Shown here: in pieces, positions 1 to 11,190 of the stretch | Position numbering within the stretch: position 1 is the first letter of the stretch | Layout of the letters: every line of letters starts with the position of its first letter | Source: Floccularia luteovirens | Lineage: Eukaryota > Basidiomycota > Agaricomycetes > Agaricales > Squamanitaceae | Direction of reading: 5' to 3' | Assembly (NCBI GenBank): GCA_009739215.1 | Contig: VSJF01000001.1 | Coordinates: 62,001 to 126,000, forward strand | Length of the DNA stretch: 64,000 nucleotides | Program-made: the position numbers and the translations under genes | Notes under the pieces: generated by a model | Told to the model about the DNA's origin: nothing | Database searches by the model: none | Seen by the model: only the letters and a program-made list of their open reading frames with translations

Positions 1-1410
1 CCCTTTTCTTTACCTCGCATTCATACATCCACGTCAACGCATCAGTGATTGCGCTTGGCTCTCAAATGTTCTCTATGGTATCAGTATTTCAATCACGTCT
101 CTTCCACGCAGACCCTCCCACGCGTCACGACTACATTTCAACGATGTCAAGTACACGCTTCTTACGGCTTTTTTTTTTAACTGCCCCGTCATTGTTATTT
201 TACGTCCTTCACGAATCTTGATGATATAACGCAATTTTTTGTAACGCAATTCACAGCAATTTTGTCTTGTTAACGATTTTTTCTTTGTTGTTATGTGATT
301 TCAGTATTTTCTTCTTGATCCAATGTTTTCGTGCTTGAATCTTGTATATCTTTTTCCATTTATCCCTCCACAAAGACAGCGTTTTACAGTTGGTCTACTG
401 TTCAATATACACGATTTGACAGTTCCAATTTTATCGCCGTTCCGAACCATCTTCGTCTCCACCCAAATCGCTTTATATATTTAGTTTTTGTGATTATCTT
501 GCAGTATATAGTGTACTGTATTGTTGGAAAAATGAGAAAGGGACCCGACTTTTCTTGTTATTTCCGTATGATGTACATACATATAGTATAGAAACATATT
601 CGTTGATCGAAGCAAAAGTTTTGAGTTGTCAGTGAATTGGAGAAAAACCAACTGTACACACCAAATTTGGCAATTTGACCGTACGTTCTCAAACGGAACA
701 CATTCGACTGGAACTTTTGAAGCAGCAAATCAGTTGTCACCCAGTTCATAACCACTAAAAAAGACACTGAACAAAACTAAGCTGTCACCTCCTATGTACG
801 TGGTTCAGACTGTCTTATAATTTTGGGTTAACTCAATCGGAGTCAATTGTAATGCACTACTCTTGACTGCTCACAGAAACTGAAGACCTTCAAGATTCCA
901 CACCTGCAGTGCTGTCAACCTTCTCAGTTGTCCTCATACCTACATGAGGTGCGATTCACCATCAACCAGTCCCATGTCGTGTCAATCACCACGCACTTGA
1001 CCACACTACAGTCCACACCATTGTACCAGCGCCAAAGAAAACCATAGTTGGTTAAATTTGACTGACAGATGAAATCACATTACACTTCCATCTTATTCAA
1101 GTCAGTATAGCATTGCACCCATGACCGCGATATAGCCGGGCCACTGACTGTTGTAGGATACAAAAAAGGAAGGGTTGTCAGCACTGCATCCTAGTGTCAC
1201 CTGAAGCTTTCTCTCACAACCAAATCACGCACTTGTGTCTTTGGGGAGATGCGTACTAAGGAATATATTACTTAGATATTTCCCAATGAAATATGACTTG
1301 GTCCCCGCAGTGGATCTTTGCAATCTTCCTCCGGACGTTCAGCAGAGTAAGTTGTTCAAGCTCACACATTTAATATACTTGTTACTTATCTATTTCTTTT
1401 TGTTCAGCAC
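1..1410 (+). repeat. Dispersed repeat R, copy R1
   Basis: This is the first of four copies of one repeat (others near 10104-11190, 18905-19960 and 27905-29170). It shares long near-identical stretches with them, for example the segment beginning tgatgatataacgcaatttt and the segment ccattgtaccagcgccaaag. It extends to about position 1410, where similarity to the region just upstream of the truncated NLR copy ends. The first 200 bases match the outer end of R3 and R4. In those copies that end can be read as a broken protein with PPEIMLKTMDL followed by AFIHLRQR, vaguely like an F-box start. No transposase, target-site duplication or terminal repeat was recognised, and the left edge may lie outside the window. 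Confidence 0.75.
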
Positions 1411-1829
1411 AGTAATTATATTTTACCTCTATGAATATCAATCAAAGGACACTGCATTATCATTGGACGCACCAGAAATCCACCACAAGTACATATAAAT
1501 TAATTGCTGATAGAGATGGTCAAATTAGATATATGAAATCAAATCTCGTTCAAATGCAGAAGTCCAAGTTAGTTTTGCAGGACACGAAATGTATGTCGGT
1601 TCTCCGAAAATTGGGCGCCATAGACTCCTAACTGTGGGTTATATATGGTGGCTCTGCTCGACATACTGATATGCCAATTATCAGGGATCTGATCTGATTT
1701 ATGATTTATTAGTTTATCATGTCTTGTCAAAGATATACTGTTCGAGTCTCAAGTGACCTAATTAACACATTAAACACATTTGTCAATAGTATAGCATTTT
1801 TCATTGAAAACTTACCAATGTACCATCAA
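1411..1829. other. AT-rich spacer
   Basis: This stretch has no gene that I can support. It is AT-rich and contains only short open frames with no recognisable motif. It separates R1 from the degenerate P450 scrap. Confidence 0.4.
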
Positions 1830-2065
1830 CATAAAGGAGGCTTAGGTACCTCATCTCACATACGTCATCGTAAGTTGAACGTTGATTGATGGGCGCGTCC
1901 CACTTTGCCAAGGATCAATATCTCGTCTGCGTTGAGCTGATCACTTCCGGATGTTACCCCATCATACCTTTGAAAGGCATCATAAAATCCCTGGCGCTGT
2001 CTAACCAGGCTCACTGGCTCTTGTCCGGCAACAAAGGAGGTCATCGAAGAGCTTCATGATATCGA
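1830..2065 (-). pseudogene. Degenerate P450 fragment (copy D)
   Basis: Read on the minus strand, this short stretch resembles the middle of the neighbouring CYP63-like P450s. A VAGQEP-like trace near 2030 corresponds to the I-helix AGRDT region. Further on, DNA equivalent to the [10 protein letters not shown] segment is recognisable near 1850-1900 (tacgatgacgtatgtgagatgaggtac). Reading frames are broken and most of the gene is missing. It lies just downstream of P450 copy A on the same strand, so it is probably the remains of another tandem copy. The assignment rests on sequence similarity read by eye. Confidence 0.55.
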
Positions 2066-2449
2066 CTGGTTGTTAGCCTTAAAATAGATGCAACTCATTC
2101 AGGATTAAAACATTGGTGGTTACGTACCTCGCGTGTGTTATTTGCCACTGGCAGTCACCCATAGCTATCCTCCGGAAAGAATTCAGCATGAATATTGAGC
2201 ACGATATGAGGAAACATGGGTGATTTGACATTTTCACATTCAAATACACGTTCAGCTGCATTGAATATATATTATGTGGAGTTTTATTTGTTCTACAAAG
2301 CATGTCCGCATGGTGCATAGGTTCAAATATTTAATGAGTTGATGTAGCAAAGTCGAGCGTTTGCCGATTCAAGCACCTAGGATTGATAGTACATTGGACT
2401 GTAGAATTCGCTTTTTGAATACGTTAACTATAGCCAGCTTATACTTCGT
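2066..2449. other. Spacer downstream of P450-A
   Basis: I see no supported gene here. Short open frames are present on the minus strand but have no recognisable motif. Confidence 0.35.
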
Positions 2450-5116
2450 CTAGGCATCTTCCACACTCTTCGCCTCTTCCATGCGTACCCACAAACCTCC
2501 CTTGTTAAAAAAGGAACATGGTAATCAGAATCAATCTTGGTCAAACAAGAAACTCAAATACCTTTACAAACATTGTCAAATGCACACCAGGCCAGACCTT
2601 GTCTGTACCCTTCGTACCAGAGCAGCCTTTCCAGCTTGCGGGTGGGATTGTCTCTTGCGGCTGCGCTTCTCGAGCTAAAGTAAACTTGGAGAACTTGTTG
2701 CAGAAGCCTAACTAGGAAGAATGAGGATTCATGGTACGCAAACTGGACCATAGAGATTGCCTGGTGAGTGAAAGTTTAAGTACATAGTTAGAGAGAAACA
2801 CACCTGTTGTCCTAGACATATCCTTGGACCAGCGTTGAAAGGGCAGAAAATATAAGGGTTAGGTGTGAGGTACTTGTGTACACGCTCATCGAGGAAACGA
2901 TCCGGGTCAAATACTCCAGCTATGATATCAGATAGTTTATTTCTCTTGAGAGCGAAACAGAGTAATTTCAATCACCATCAGGTCCCCAGAGATCTGTACG
3001 GCGGTGCATCAGGAATACACCATATCCGCATCTATGCAGAAGCAGGTTAATTCTGCTAGATACTATGACATGGAGCGCGACGTACTTGGTGTTCGCAGGA
3101 ATATATATGGGTTTTGAACCCGGAGTTTTGGACGTCCATACAGTTGGTTTGTTCGATGTGCTGGCATACAAGAATTAATATTTCAGAAACACTTGGTGTT
3201 GATGTTAAAGCTTACCGACTATTAAATGGTCTAGAGAGTAGTTTGTACGTTCATTATTATTCAGTGTAGGGAATCGGATATAAATCGGACATACACAGGG
3301 GGATATAATCTCAGCACCTCTGGATGTAAGGTCGGCAAATTTTCAAGCAAGCAATTTGACATCAACTCACCATCGAAGAAAGCTCTCAGGTATCTCATCT
3401 CACGCATGTCATCATAAGTCGGCCGATTAGTCGGTCCAACTCTGGCCAAGATTTCCTCTCGCAGACGTCGGGTTATTTCGGGGTGTTCTGCCATCATATA
3501 CAAAGCGAATGTCAAGGTGCATGCCGTCTTAGGTATCAGATCATGAGAAGCAAAATTAACTTATACTTGCGTATGGACATACCGTGTCTCGTCCAGCAAC
3601 AAGAAGGTTCACGAGCTTTTGGGAAAGGATTAGCATATATCATGGTTGAATGTCAGTTGATGCAGTTACCTCATCCTTAATGATAGTATTATCTGACGGG
3701 TTGTTAGGTATAGATCATAGGAGGTGCAAATGTATATACCTTGAGTTTTGTTGATTAAATGATCCAGGAGGTTTTCTGATTCTTCTTCATCAGCAATCTT
3801 TTCACCTTTTTCCGTGACTTTTGATTGTTTCTTGGCAATGGCTCTTTCCAACAAAGGTTCAACAAATTCATCTACAATTTTTCTATGGGGCTTGATGTTA
3901 TCTGACCAAAATTCAAAAAGCGGCCAGATAGGTCCATAACGAATTCGCAGAGAGAGATAATGTTGGCCAGTGATGAATGCTTTGACGAATACATTTGAAG
4001 AATGATTAAAAAATTTGGGAGTATTGGAAATCGGAGCATTTTCAGGGTAAGGCAATCCAGCCGAAAGCGAGCAGACGTCAGTAGTCCGAAAAGAAATTCA
4101 GTGGCGGAGTCAAGTGTAAACCTAGCAACCAAATCCTGGATGTATGTTATATTCACAATTCTTGACCATTGAAAGCCAACAACTTTACCTGGAAGTCGAT
4201 CGGATAACCCTCAGAAAGTCTGTTCTTGGCCTGACTAAGAGCGTCATCGGCGTGTTTCCCAAATACTTCGAAATCGCTGAATGCGTTCCCTGCTAAAAAA
4301 TGGGCGCGTGATTCGACCTATGGAACTTCCACATATCACCTATACATGGTCTCCAATTGGTAGGTTATGGAAAAAGAGTGATTTAGATCATACCATCTGA
4401 ATTGAAGACTCCTGTGCCGAGAAGGGATAAAAATTGGTCATATGAAACCGGTCCTAACCAAGTTAAGGATTCAATGCTGGCATGTATGTAATCTAGATCC
4501 TACCTTTGATGAAACAGTCAAATTGGGTTGCAAGGATCGCCTGTGATGGTAACAGAATATAAGTGTTGTCGCTCGCATTTAGGCTTGTTACTAAATCTTA
4601 CTTTCACATGGTCAGGCTCGAAAGTGACAATCTATTATAAATCGTCAGTGTCGAGCATTAGAAGGAAAATATTCAGCAGATTACTTACCATGTTCTCAGA
4701 AGGAAATCTAAGTTCATACGTGTTGCCATATTGTTCGCGCCAGTCATTGAACACATCAGCTATCATAATATATTAAAATATCATCTTCTACACACTGATA
4801 TAGCACTTACCCGGATACCCGGTTTTGAAATTAGCAACGGTGGCTTTCAATAGCGCAGAGCTTGATAGCTCTACGTGAGGTGCTTGCACTGCACCAAGAG
4901 CAGCGGCATCATGTCGGCCACGGTATCGCTTGTACCGAAGCATAGCGAAGACGAGCATGGGTCTTGCTAGTATAGAAAGTACGATTACCAGCCATGTGGG
5001 AAATCGATATACCAGCTTGCTGCAATAGTCTGCAGAAACCATACACGGTAGTGGAGGCGACGATAAAGGGTGGCGAGCTTTTGGCGACTATATAGCGGTC
5101 CAGGGGGTATTTCCAT
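2450..5116 (-). pseudogene. CYP63-like cytochrome P450, copy A (frameshifted)
   Basis: The gene layout matches copy C (23013-25620) exon for exon. It begins MEIPPGP at 5116 and includes the substrate-recognition region [17 protein letters not shown], the K-helix [26 protein letters not shown] and the heme loop [12 protein letters not shown] near 2810-2850. The last exon reads [16 protein letters not shown] and stops at 2450, so this copy has a slightly longer tail than C. Two lesions are visible against C. An extra base in exon 1 destroys the frame after MEIPPGP, and a two-base gain after TEFLFG (near 4080) shifts the frame. The family oxidises hydrophobic substrates in the endoplasmic reticulum with a heme-thiolate iron. 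Here it is most likely inactive unless the lesions are assembly errors. It is head-to-head with copy B across a decayed hairpin element. Confidence 0.8.
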
Positions 5117-5281
5117 GATGAGCGGACAAAAAAAATTAAGATAGTAAAAGTTATGTTTGTGAGAAGGTATATGAGAGGACTTGAATACCTTCATTACATA
5201 CAACTAACTCAAGTAATCTTTTTGTATATATAACTGAGATGACTGAGGGTATCTTCAGGTAACATGCAATATATCCATGGA
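5117..5281. promoter_or_regulatory. Upstream region of P450-A with CTTGAGTTA-type motifs
   Basis: This is the presumed 5' flank of copy A. It carries short motifs of the form taactcaagtaat and taactgagatg. Their reverse complements resemble the motif cluster at 26165-26300 next to the intact hairpin element. A regulatory or transposon-subterminal role is inference only. Confidence 0.3.
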
Positions 5282-5663
5282 GTTACCATGTGCACTTAAG
5301 CATTATTAAGGTAGTTGTCATCCATGTTGTAACTCTGTGTGACTTAATCCCCAAAATATATATGGAAAGCTTTTTTTAAGGACTCGATATTTCGAGTTGA
5401 TGTGGGATATCATTTATAATTTTCATCAAAAGGAACCATTGGCGCACATATATATCTAATTACTCATGATATGAGCATTGATATTATGACGACTCGGGAT
5501 TGGCTGATTCGAGGCTTACAAATTTTCATGAATGTAAAAATATGTTGCGCCAATGGTTACTATTGATCAAAGTTATAAATATCGAGTCCTCAAAAAAAGG
5601 GTATTAAGTCACAGAGTTACAACATGTGAGTTGGCGAGACATGGATGACAACTAGCTTAGTAC
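5282..5663. mobile_element. Decayed hairpin (foldback) element
   Basis: This sequence is a diverged copy of the foldback element at 25687-26131. It starts gttaccatg and shares ttattaaggtagttgtcatc, ccaaaatatatatggaaagc, gaggactcgatat-like blocks, ggaaccattggcgc and gacgactcgggattggc. The right half carries the inverted counterparts, but with indels, so the two arms no longer pair over their full length. It lies between the divergent starts of P450 copies A and B. There is no coding capacity, so it would be non-autonomous if mobile. Confidence 0.65.
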
Positions 5664-5745
5664 TATACTGGCAGCTTCACCATTCATCGGAACTTTTATT
5701 TATATTTTCTAGTTGGCAATCTTCGAATCCTGTTAACTAACCATC

Positions 5746-8369
5746 ATGGAAATACCTCCTGGACCGCGATATATCGCCAAAAACTCTCCACCCTTCGTCA
5801 TCACCTCCTACTGCCTGCATATGTTCTTTGCAGAATATTGCAACAGCAAGCTGGTATAACCTTTCCAACATGGATAAGTAATCATAATTACTCTGTTGGC
5901 AAGACCCATGCTCGTCTTTGCTAGGTTTCGGTACAACCGATACCGTGACCGACGTGATGCTGCAGCTTTGGGCGCAGTGCAGGCACCACACGTAGAGTCA
6001 TCAGGCTATGCGCTTGTTGAAAGCCAACATCGCCAGCTTCAAAACCGGATATCTGGGTAAGTACTATATCAGAGTGCACTTGATAATATCCTGATATACT
6101 AGGGCCAGCTGATGTGTTCAATGACTGGCGTGAGCAATATGGCAACACGTACGAACTCCGACTCCCCTCTGAGGACATGGTGAATAATGTGCAAAATATT
6201 CCAATGCTTCGATACTGATAACATACGACAGATTGTGACTTTCGAGCCTGACCATGTGAAAGTAAGGTCTGGTGATAGATTTAGAGCGACAACTCATATA
6301 TTATATTACCAATTACAAGGCGATGCTTGCAACCCAGTTTGACTGCTTTGTCAGAGGTGGGATCCAAGTTTTTTACACATTGGAATTGAATTCTTAGCTT
6401 TGTTAGGACCGGTTGCATTTGACCAGTTTTTCTCCCTACTTGGCACGGGTGTCTTCAATTCAGATGGTATGGTCTAAACCATTCCCTTTCAATATTATAC
6501 CCATCTGAGATCATGTACAGGCGATATGTGGAAATTCCACAGGTCGATCACCCGTCCATTTTTCACCAGGGAACGCATCAGCGATTTCGAAATATTTGGG
6601 AAACACGCCGATGATGCGCTTAGTCAGGCCAAGAACAGACTTTCTGAGGGTTATCCGATTGACTTCCAGGTAAAGCTGTTGGCTTTTAATGGACAAGAAT
6701 TGTGAATATAACATACATCCAGGATTTGGTTGCTAGGTTTACACTTGACTCCGCCACTGAATTTCTTTTCGGACACGACGTCTGCTCGCTTTCGGCTGGA
6801 TTGCCATTACCCTGAAAATGCTCCAATTTCCAATACTCCCAAATTTTTAAATCATTCTTCAAATGTATTCGTCAAAGCATTCATCACTGGCCAAGATTAT
6901 CTCTCTCTGCGAGCTCGTTATGGACCCATCTGGCCGCTTTTTGAATTTTGGTCAGATAACATCAAGCCCCATAGAAAAATTGTAGATGAATATGTTGAAC
7001 CTTTGTTGGAAAGAGCCATTGCCAAGAAACAATCAAAAGTCACGGAAAAAGGTGAAAAGATTGCTGATGAAGAAGAATCAGAAAACCTCCTGGATCATTT
7101 AATCAACAAAACTCAAGGTATATACATTCGCACCTCCTATGATCTATATCTAACAACTGGTCAGATAATACGATCATTAAGGATGAGGTAACTGCATCAA
7201 CTGACATTCAACCATGATATATGCTAATCCTTTCCCAAAAGCTCGTGAACCTTCTTGTTGCTGGACGGGACACGGTACGTCTAACGAAGTTATAGGTCGA
7301 TTAGTTTCTCATGATTTGGCACCTAAAAGACAGCATCCACCTTGACATTTGCCTTGTATATGATGGCAGAACATCCCGAAATAACACGACGTTTGCGAGA
7401 AGAGATCTTGGCCAGAGTAGGACCGACTAATCGACCCACTTATGATGACATGCGTGAGATGAAGTACCTGAGAGCTTTCATCAATGGTGAGTCTATGTAG
7501 AATTGCCTACTCGATAATTTGTTAACGTTTGATCAAGAGGTGCTGAGATTATATTCCCCTCTGTATGTCTAATTTATATCCGATTTCCAAAATGAATAAC
7601 CAAATGTGCACACACACCAGGCCATTCAATATTCGGTGCGTTCTGACGTCAACGCCAGACATTTCCGAAATTTTGATTGTTGTATATCAGTACATCAAAC
7701 AAACCCACTGTGTGGACGTCCAACACCCCAGGCTCGAAACCGATATATATTCCCGCTAATACCAAGTGTGTCGCATCCAATGTCATAGGAGAATCAAACT
7801 GACTTCCGCGTAGTTGCCTGTACAGCGTCTTCCTGATGCACCGCCGTACAGATCTCTGGGGACCTGACGGTGATTGAGTTCTCCTGTTTTGTTTTCAAGC
7901 TAAATAACAGTATTATCTTACAGCTGAGGAATTTGATCCGGATCGTTTCCTCGATGAACGTGTGCACAAGTACCTCACACCTAACCCATATATCTTCTGC
8001 CCTTTCAATGCCGGCCCTAGGATATGTTTAGGCCAACAGGTGTGGTTTCTCTCTATCTATGGAATTGGACTTTCACTCACGAGACATTTTTTCGTGGTCC
8101 AGTTCGCGTACTATGAATCGTCATTCTTCCTGATTAGACTTTTGCAACAGTTCTCTAAGTTCGCTTTAGCTCAAGATGCGCAACCGCAAGAAACAATCCC
8201 TCCCGCAAGTTGGAAAGGCTGCTCTGGTTTGAAGGGCAAGGAAAAGGTGTGGCCTGGTGTGCACCTGGCAATATATGTAAAGGTACTCAAGTTTCTGTTT
8301 GGCTGAAATGCTGATTGACCTATTCTATTTAACAAGGGAGGATTGTGGGTACGTATGGAAGAGGCGTAG
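5746..8369 (+). pseudogene. CYP63-like cytochrome P450, copy B (frameshifted)
   Basis: This is the plus-strand counterpart of copy C in the inverted duplication, and introns and exons are collinear with C. It starts MEIPPGPRY at 5746 and ends [10 protein letters not shown] at 8369. The heme loop [12 protein letters not shown] is near 8005-8040, and the oxygen-binding I-helix LVAGRDT is near 7250-7275. Lesions against C include frame loss in exon 1 (copy C reads into [12 protein letters not shown] does not). A single extra base after AGLP near 6806 brings a stop almost at once. The K-helix motif also reads YSPL instead of YPPV. The heme-binding exons remain open, which suggests recent loss. 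If expressed it would give truncated products. Confidence 0.8.
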
Positions 8370-8699
8370 AGTGCGGGAGATGTGGCAGCGTTGAACTGAA
8401 AAGTGAATACCTCGAGAAACATTCTTCAGTCCGATGTACCACCAGTCCTGTGTACGACACGACAGCTTTCAAATACCGCTTCCAACGCTTAAATATAAGA
8501 AGTTGTGATTACCCAAGGTGACATTTCGGCAATCTTTTGCAGTGCACCGACAAAGGCTGCAGATCTATCACCGTGAAGCAGTGCCAGACATATATACACG
8601 CCCTTCAATCGGGGTTCGAGCTTCAATTGTTTTACTTTTGAAGTCAACCCACCTTTGCTACGACAAGATGGTGACATCAGTAATCCAAGTATCCAGTTC
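8370..8699. other. P450-B 3' flank, conserved in both arms
   Basis: This stretch has no recognised gene. It is matched in reverse complement by about 22700-23010 in the right arm, including cggactgaagaatgtttctcga and the segment around cagtgcaccgacaaaggctg. Open frames exist on both strands in both arms, but none has a known motif. Confidence 0.4.
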
Positions 8700-9060
8700 A
8701 TTGCTGTTGCCAACATTTGTTTCTTTTTTTTCGAAGCCAGCCCCGTAGGAGTAAAATATGCATTTTTTCACAGCTTCTATTGCTTTTAAGGCGGCCATCC
8801 CAGCTTTTATACGTGTCAGAAAACGCAACCAAGCCCTCGAGGGGCAAGGCATCGCAAGTTATCCTATTGAATGAGGAGGACATTGCTGTTGTATACGGTA
8901 AGCACCAATATATCGTGCACTGTATTATGTGCTTGCAGTTGCATAACTTCTGTAGGTACCGCTGATGTTGGAAGTGCTCGTAGTGCAGACGTTACAACCA
9001 ACACTGAGGTCTTTTTCACGGCTGACGGCTGACCATTGGTACGTATTCTCTCATTGAGGA
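8700..9060 (+). pseudogene. Unidentified exon-like fragment, left arm copy
   Basis: A split reading frame gives EEDIAVVYG, then a 5' splice site (gtaagc) and a 59-base intron ending in ctgtag, then TADVGSARSADVTTNTEVFF ending with a stop in ADG*PL. The right arm has the same block reading EDIVVVYG | TADVGSARSADVTTNTEVFF and ADGRPLV, without the stop. Conservation of splice sites and frame in both arms argues that this was once coding. I do not recognise the protein. The in-frame stop in this arm marks it as broken. Confidence 0.4.
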
Positions 9061-9107
9061 TTATCCTGCATTGGTTTGTTTGTTTTAGAATTGTTATATT
9101 TCATTTT

Positions 9108-9425
9108 CTGGCATGACTCAAAACATTATCACCACCAGGTGGCATGGAGCGATTGAATCGTGATAAGGGAGAGAGTAACACCATCCAATAGTTAACCACA
9201 CAGCAACGATTTAAGACATCTGCCTGGCACCAAGTGGTCTTCTGCCTTACTAAACTTCGCCCACTAGATCCCAAGTTGGCTTCATCACAAAAAAAAACAT
9301 CCATCACATGTATGCGTACCTAAAACCAAGTAAGGTAATTGGGCGAGGTAGCTGGAAGGTGAAATGGCCTAATTCAACCAGGGTGTACTTGCTTTGGAAG
9401 TAAAGAAGGTCGTTGTCGTGAGAGT
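9108..9425. other. Left-arm-specific segment
   Basis: Similarity between the two arms stops after tttcattttctgg at about 9107 and resumes at gggtgatatatgatcttag near 9426. The right arm has an unrelated, longer segment at the same place (about 21646-22258). No gene or terminal repeat was recognised in this stretch. Confidence 0.45.
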
Positions 9426-10103
9426 TGGGGGGTGATATATGATCTTAGAAGAATAGATGAGATGATTGATGACTCTTGGTCAAGCAACTAAATTCATACC
9501 AAATGCAGGGAACTATATATTGTCTTTGGCACAACTATGAGATGTGTGCGACAGTCGTACTGGTTCGATTGTGATGGTTTAACCGAGGAGCTGTCCTCTT
9601 AGCTCTGCGTAATTCCGTTCCGTGGTTGTCGTTATGATATTGTTGGGCCTCAGGACCGACTTGTCGAAGCACATTGGTATGAGTGTACGTAGGAGTGAGA
9701 ATAGAATAGTTTTTGTCGCTCGCTGCTCTGCCGGATGTCCAAGGCTTATTTCTGGCGGCCACAAAGTTATTTTGAGTGAGTTTGTGGGCACTCTTTCAAT
9801 TAAAAATTGGGGCAGACAATCGTAAAGGAAAACTGTTCACCTGAAAATTCAAACGGCGATCACTACCACATCCTCTTGAAACTGGCAAACCGAAGCGTAT
9901 AAATATTCATAAATTCTAGAAAAAATTTGTAGAGCTTGAAGATTTTGTCTGGGACACCAAAGGCCACTGTAGAATAATTTTTTGAGGTTTCGAGATAGAG
10001 AAGATGCCTCCATGCAAATTGCCAACTGAAAATGGAATGCAAATACGGAATCAAACATTCGAGCGTGGGCACATCATTCCCCTCTCATCCAACAGCAACC
10101 TCA
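9426..10103. repeat. Inverted-duplication spacer block, left copy
   Basis: This block is matched in reverse complement by about 20965-21645. Shared landmarks include catggaggcatcttctctatc in inverse, the segment coding MFDSVFAFHFQLAICMEAS on the minus strand, and acttgtcgaagcacattggtatgag. The block ends at ccaacagcaacc, which abuts R2 here. In the right arm the same end is followed by the gene fragment at 19960-20960. The short peptides are not convincing genes. Confidence 0.6.
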
Positions 10104-11190
10104 TCTTGATGATATAACGCAATTTTTTGTAATGCAAATTCACAGCAATTTTGTCCTGTTAACGATTTTTTCTTTGTTGTTATGTGATTTCAGTATTTTC
10201 TTCTTGGTCAGGTGTTTTCGTGCTTAAATCTTGTAAATGTTTTTCCATTTATCCCTCCGCAAAGACAGCGTTTTACAGTTGGTCTATTGCTCAATATACA
10301 CGATCTGACAATTCCAATTCTATCACCGCCCCGAATCATCTTCGTCTCCACCAAAATCGCTTCATATATTTAGTTTTTGTGATGATCTTGCAATATACAG
10401 TGTATTGTATTGTTGGGAAAAAGAGAAAGGGACCGACTTTGCTCGTTATTTCCGCATGATGTACATACATATAGTATAGAAACATATTCGTGTGATCGAA
10501 GCAAAAGTTTTGAGTTGTCAGTGAATTGGAGAAAAACCAACTGTACACACCAAATTTGGCAATTTGACCGTACGTTCTCAAACGAACACATCGATCGACT
10601 GGAACTTTTGAAGCAGCAAATCAGTTGTCACCCAGTTCATAACTACTGAAAAAGACACTGAACAAAACTAAGCCTCTCAAGCTGTCATCTCCTATGTATG
10701 TGGTTCAGACTGTCTTATAATTTTGGGTTAACTCAATCGGAGTCAATTGTAATGCACTACTCTTGACGACTGCTCACGGAAACTGAAGACACTTAAGATT
10801 CCACAACTGTAGTGCTGTCGACCTTCTCGGTTGTCCTCATACCTACATGAGGTGCGATCACCACCGGCAAGTCCCATGTCGTGTCAATAACCACGCACTT
10901 GACCACACCCACGGACCATACCATTGTACCAGCGCCAAAGAAAACCAAAGTTGGTTAAATTTGACTGTCGGATGAAATCACGATACACTTCCATCTTGTT
11001 CAAGTGAGCATAGCATTGCACCCATGACCGCGATACACCCGGGCACACTGACTGTTGCAGGATACAAAAAGGAAGGGTTGTCAACACTGCATCCTAATGT
11101 CACCGAAGTTTCTCTCACAACCAAATCACGCACTTGTGTTTTCGAGGAGATACGTAAGGAACATATTTCCCAATGAAACTTGGGGGTATG
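10104..11190 (+). repeat. Dispersed repeat R, copy R2
   Basis: This copy is in the same orientation as R1 and near-identical to it over most of its length, starting at tcttgatgatataacgcaat. It lacks the outermost part of R (the roughly 200-base segment present at 1-200, 19740-19960 and 28920-29170). Its distal end runs to about 11190, where R-like text (cccaatgaaac) stops. It forms the inner left end of the large palindrome, pairing with R3. Confidence 0.75.

Noticed and set aside
9849..10072. Short open frame MFDSVFAFHFQLAICMEAS present in both arms
   Set aside because: It is conserved because the arms are recent duplicates. It has no motif, and an overlapping frame of the same length exists.
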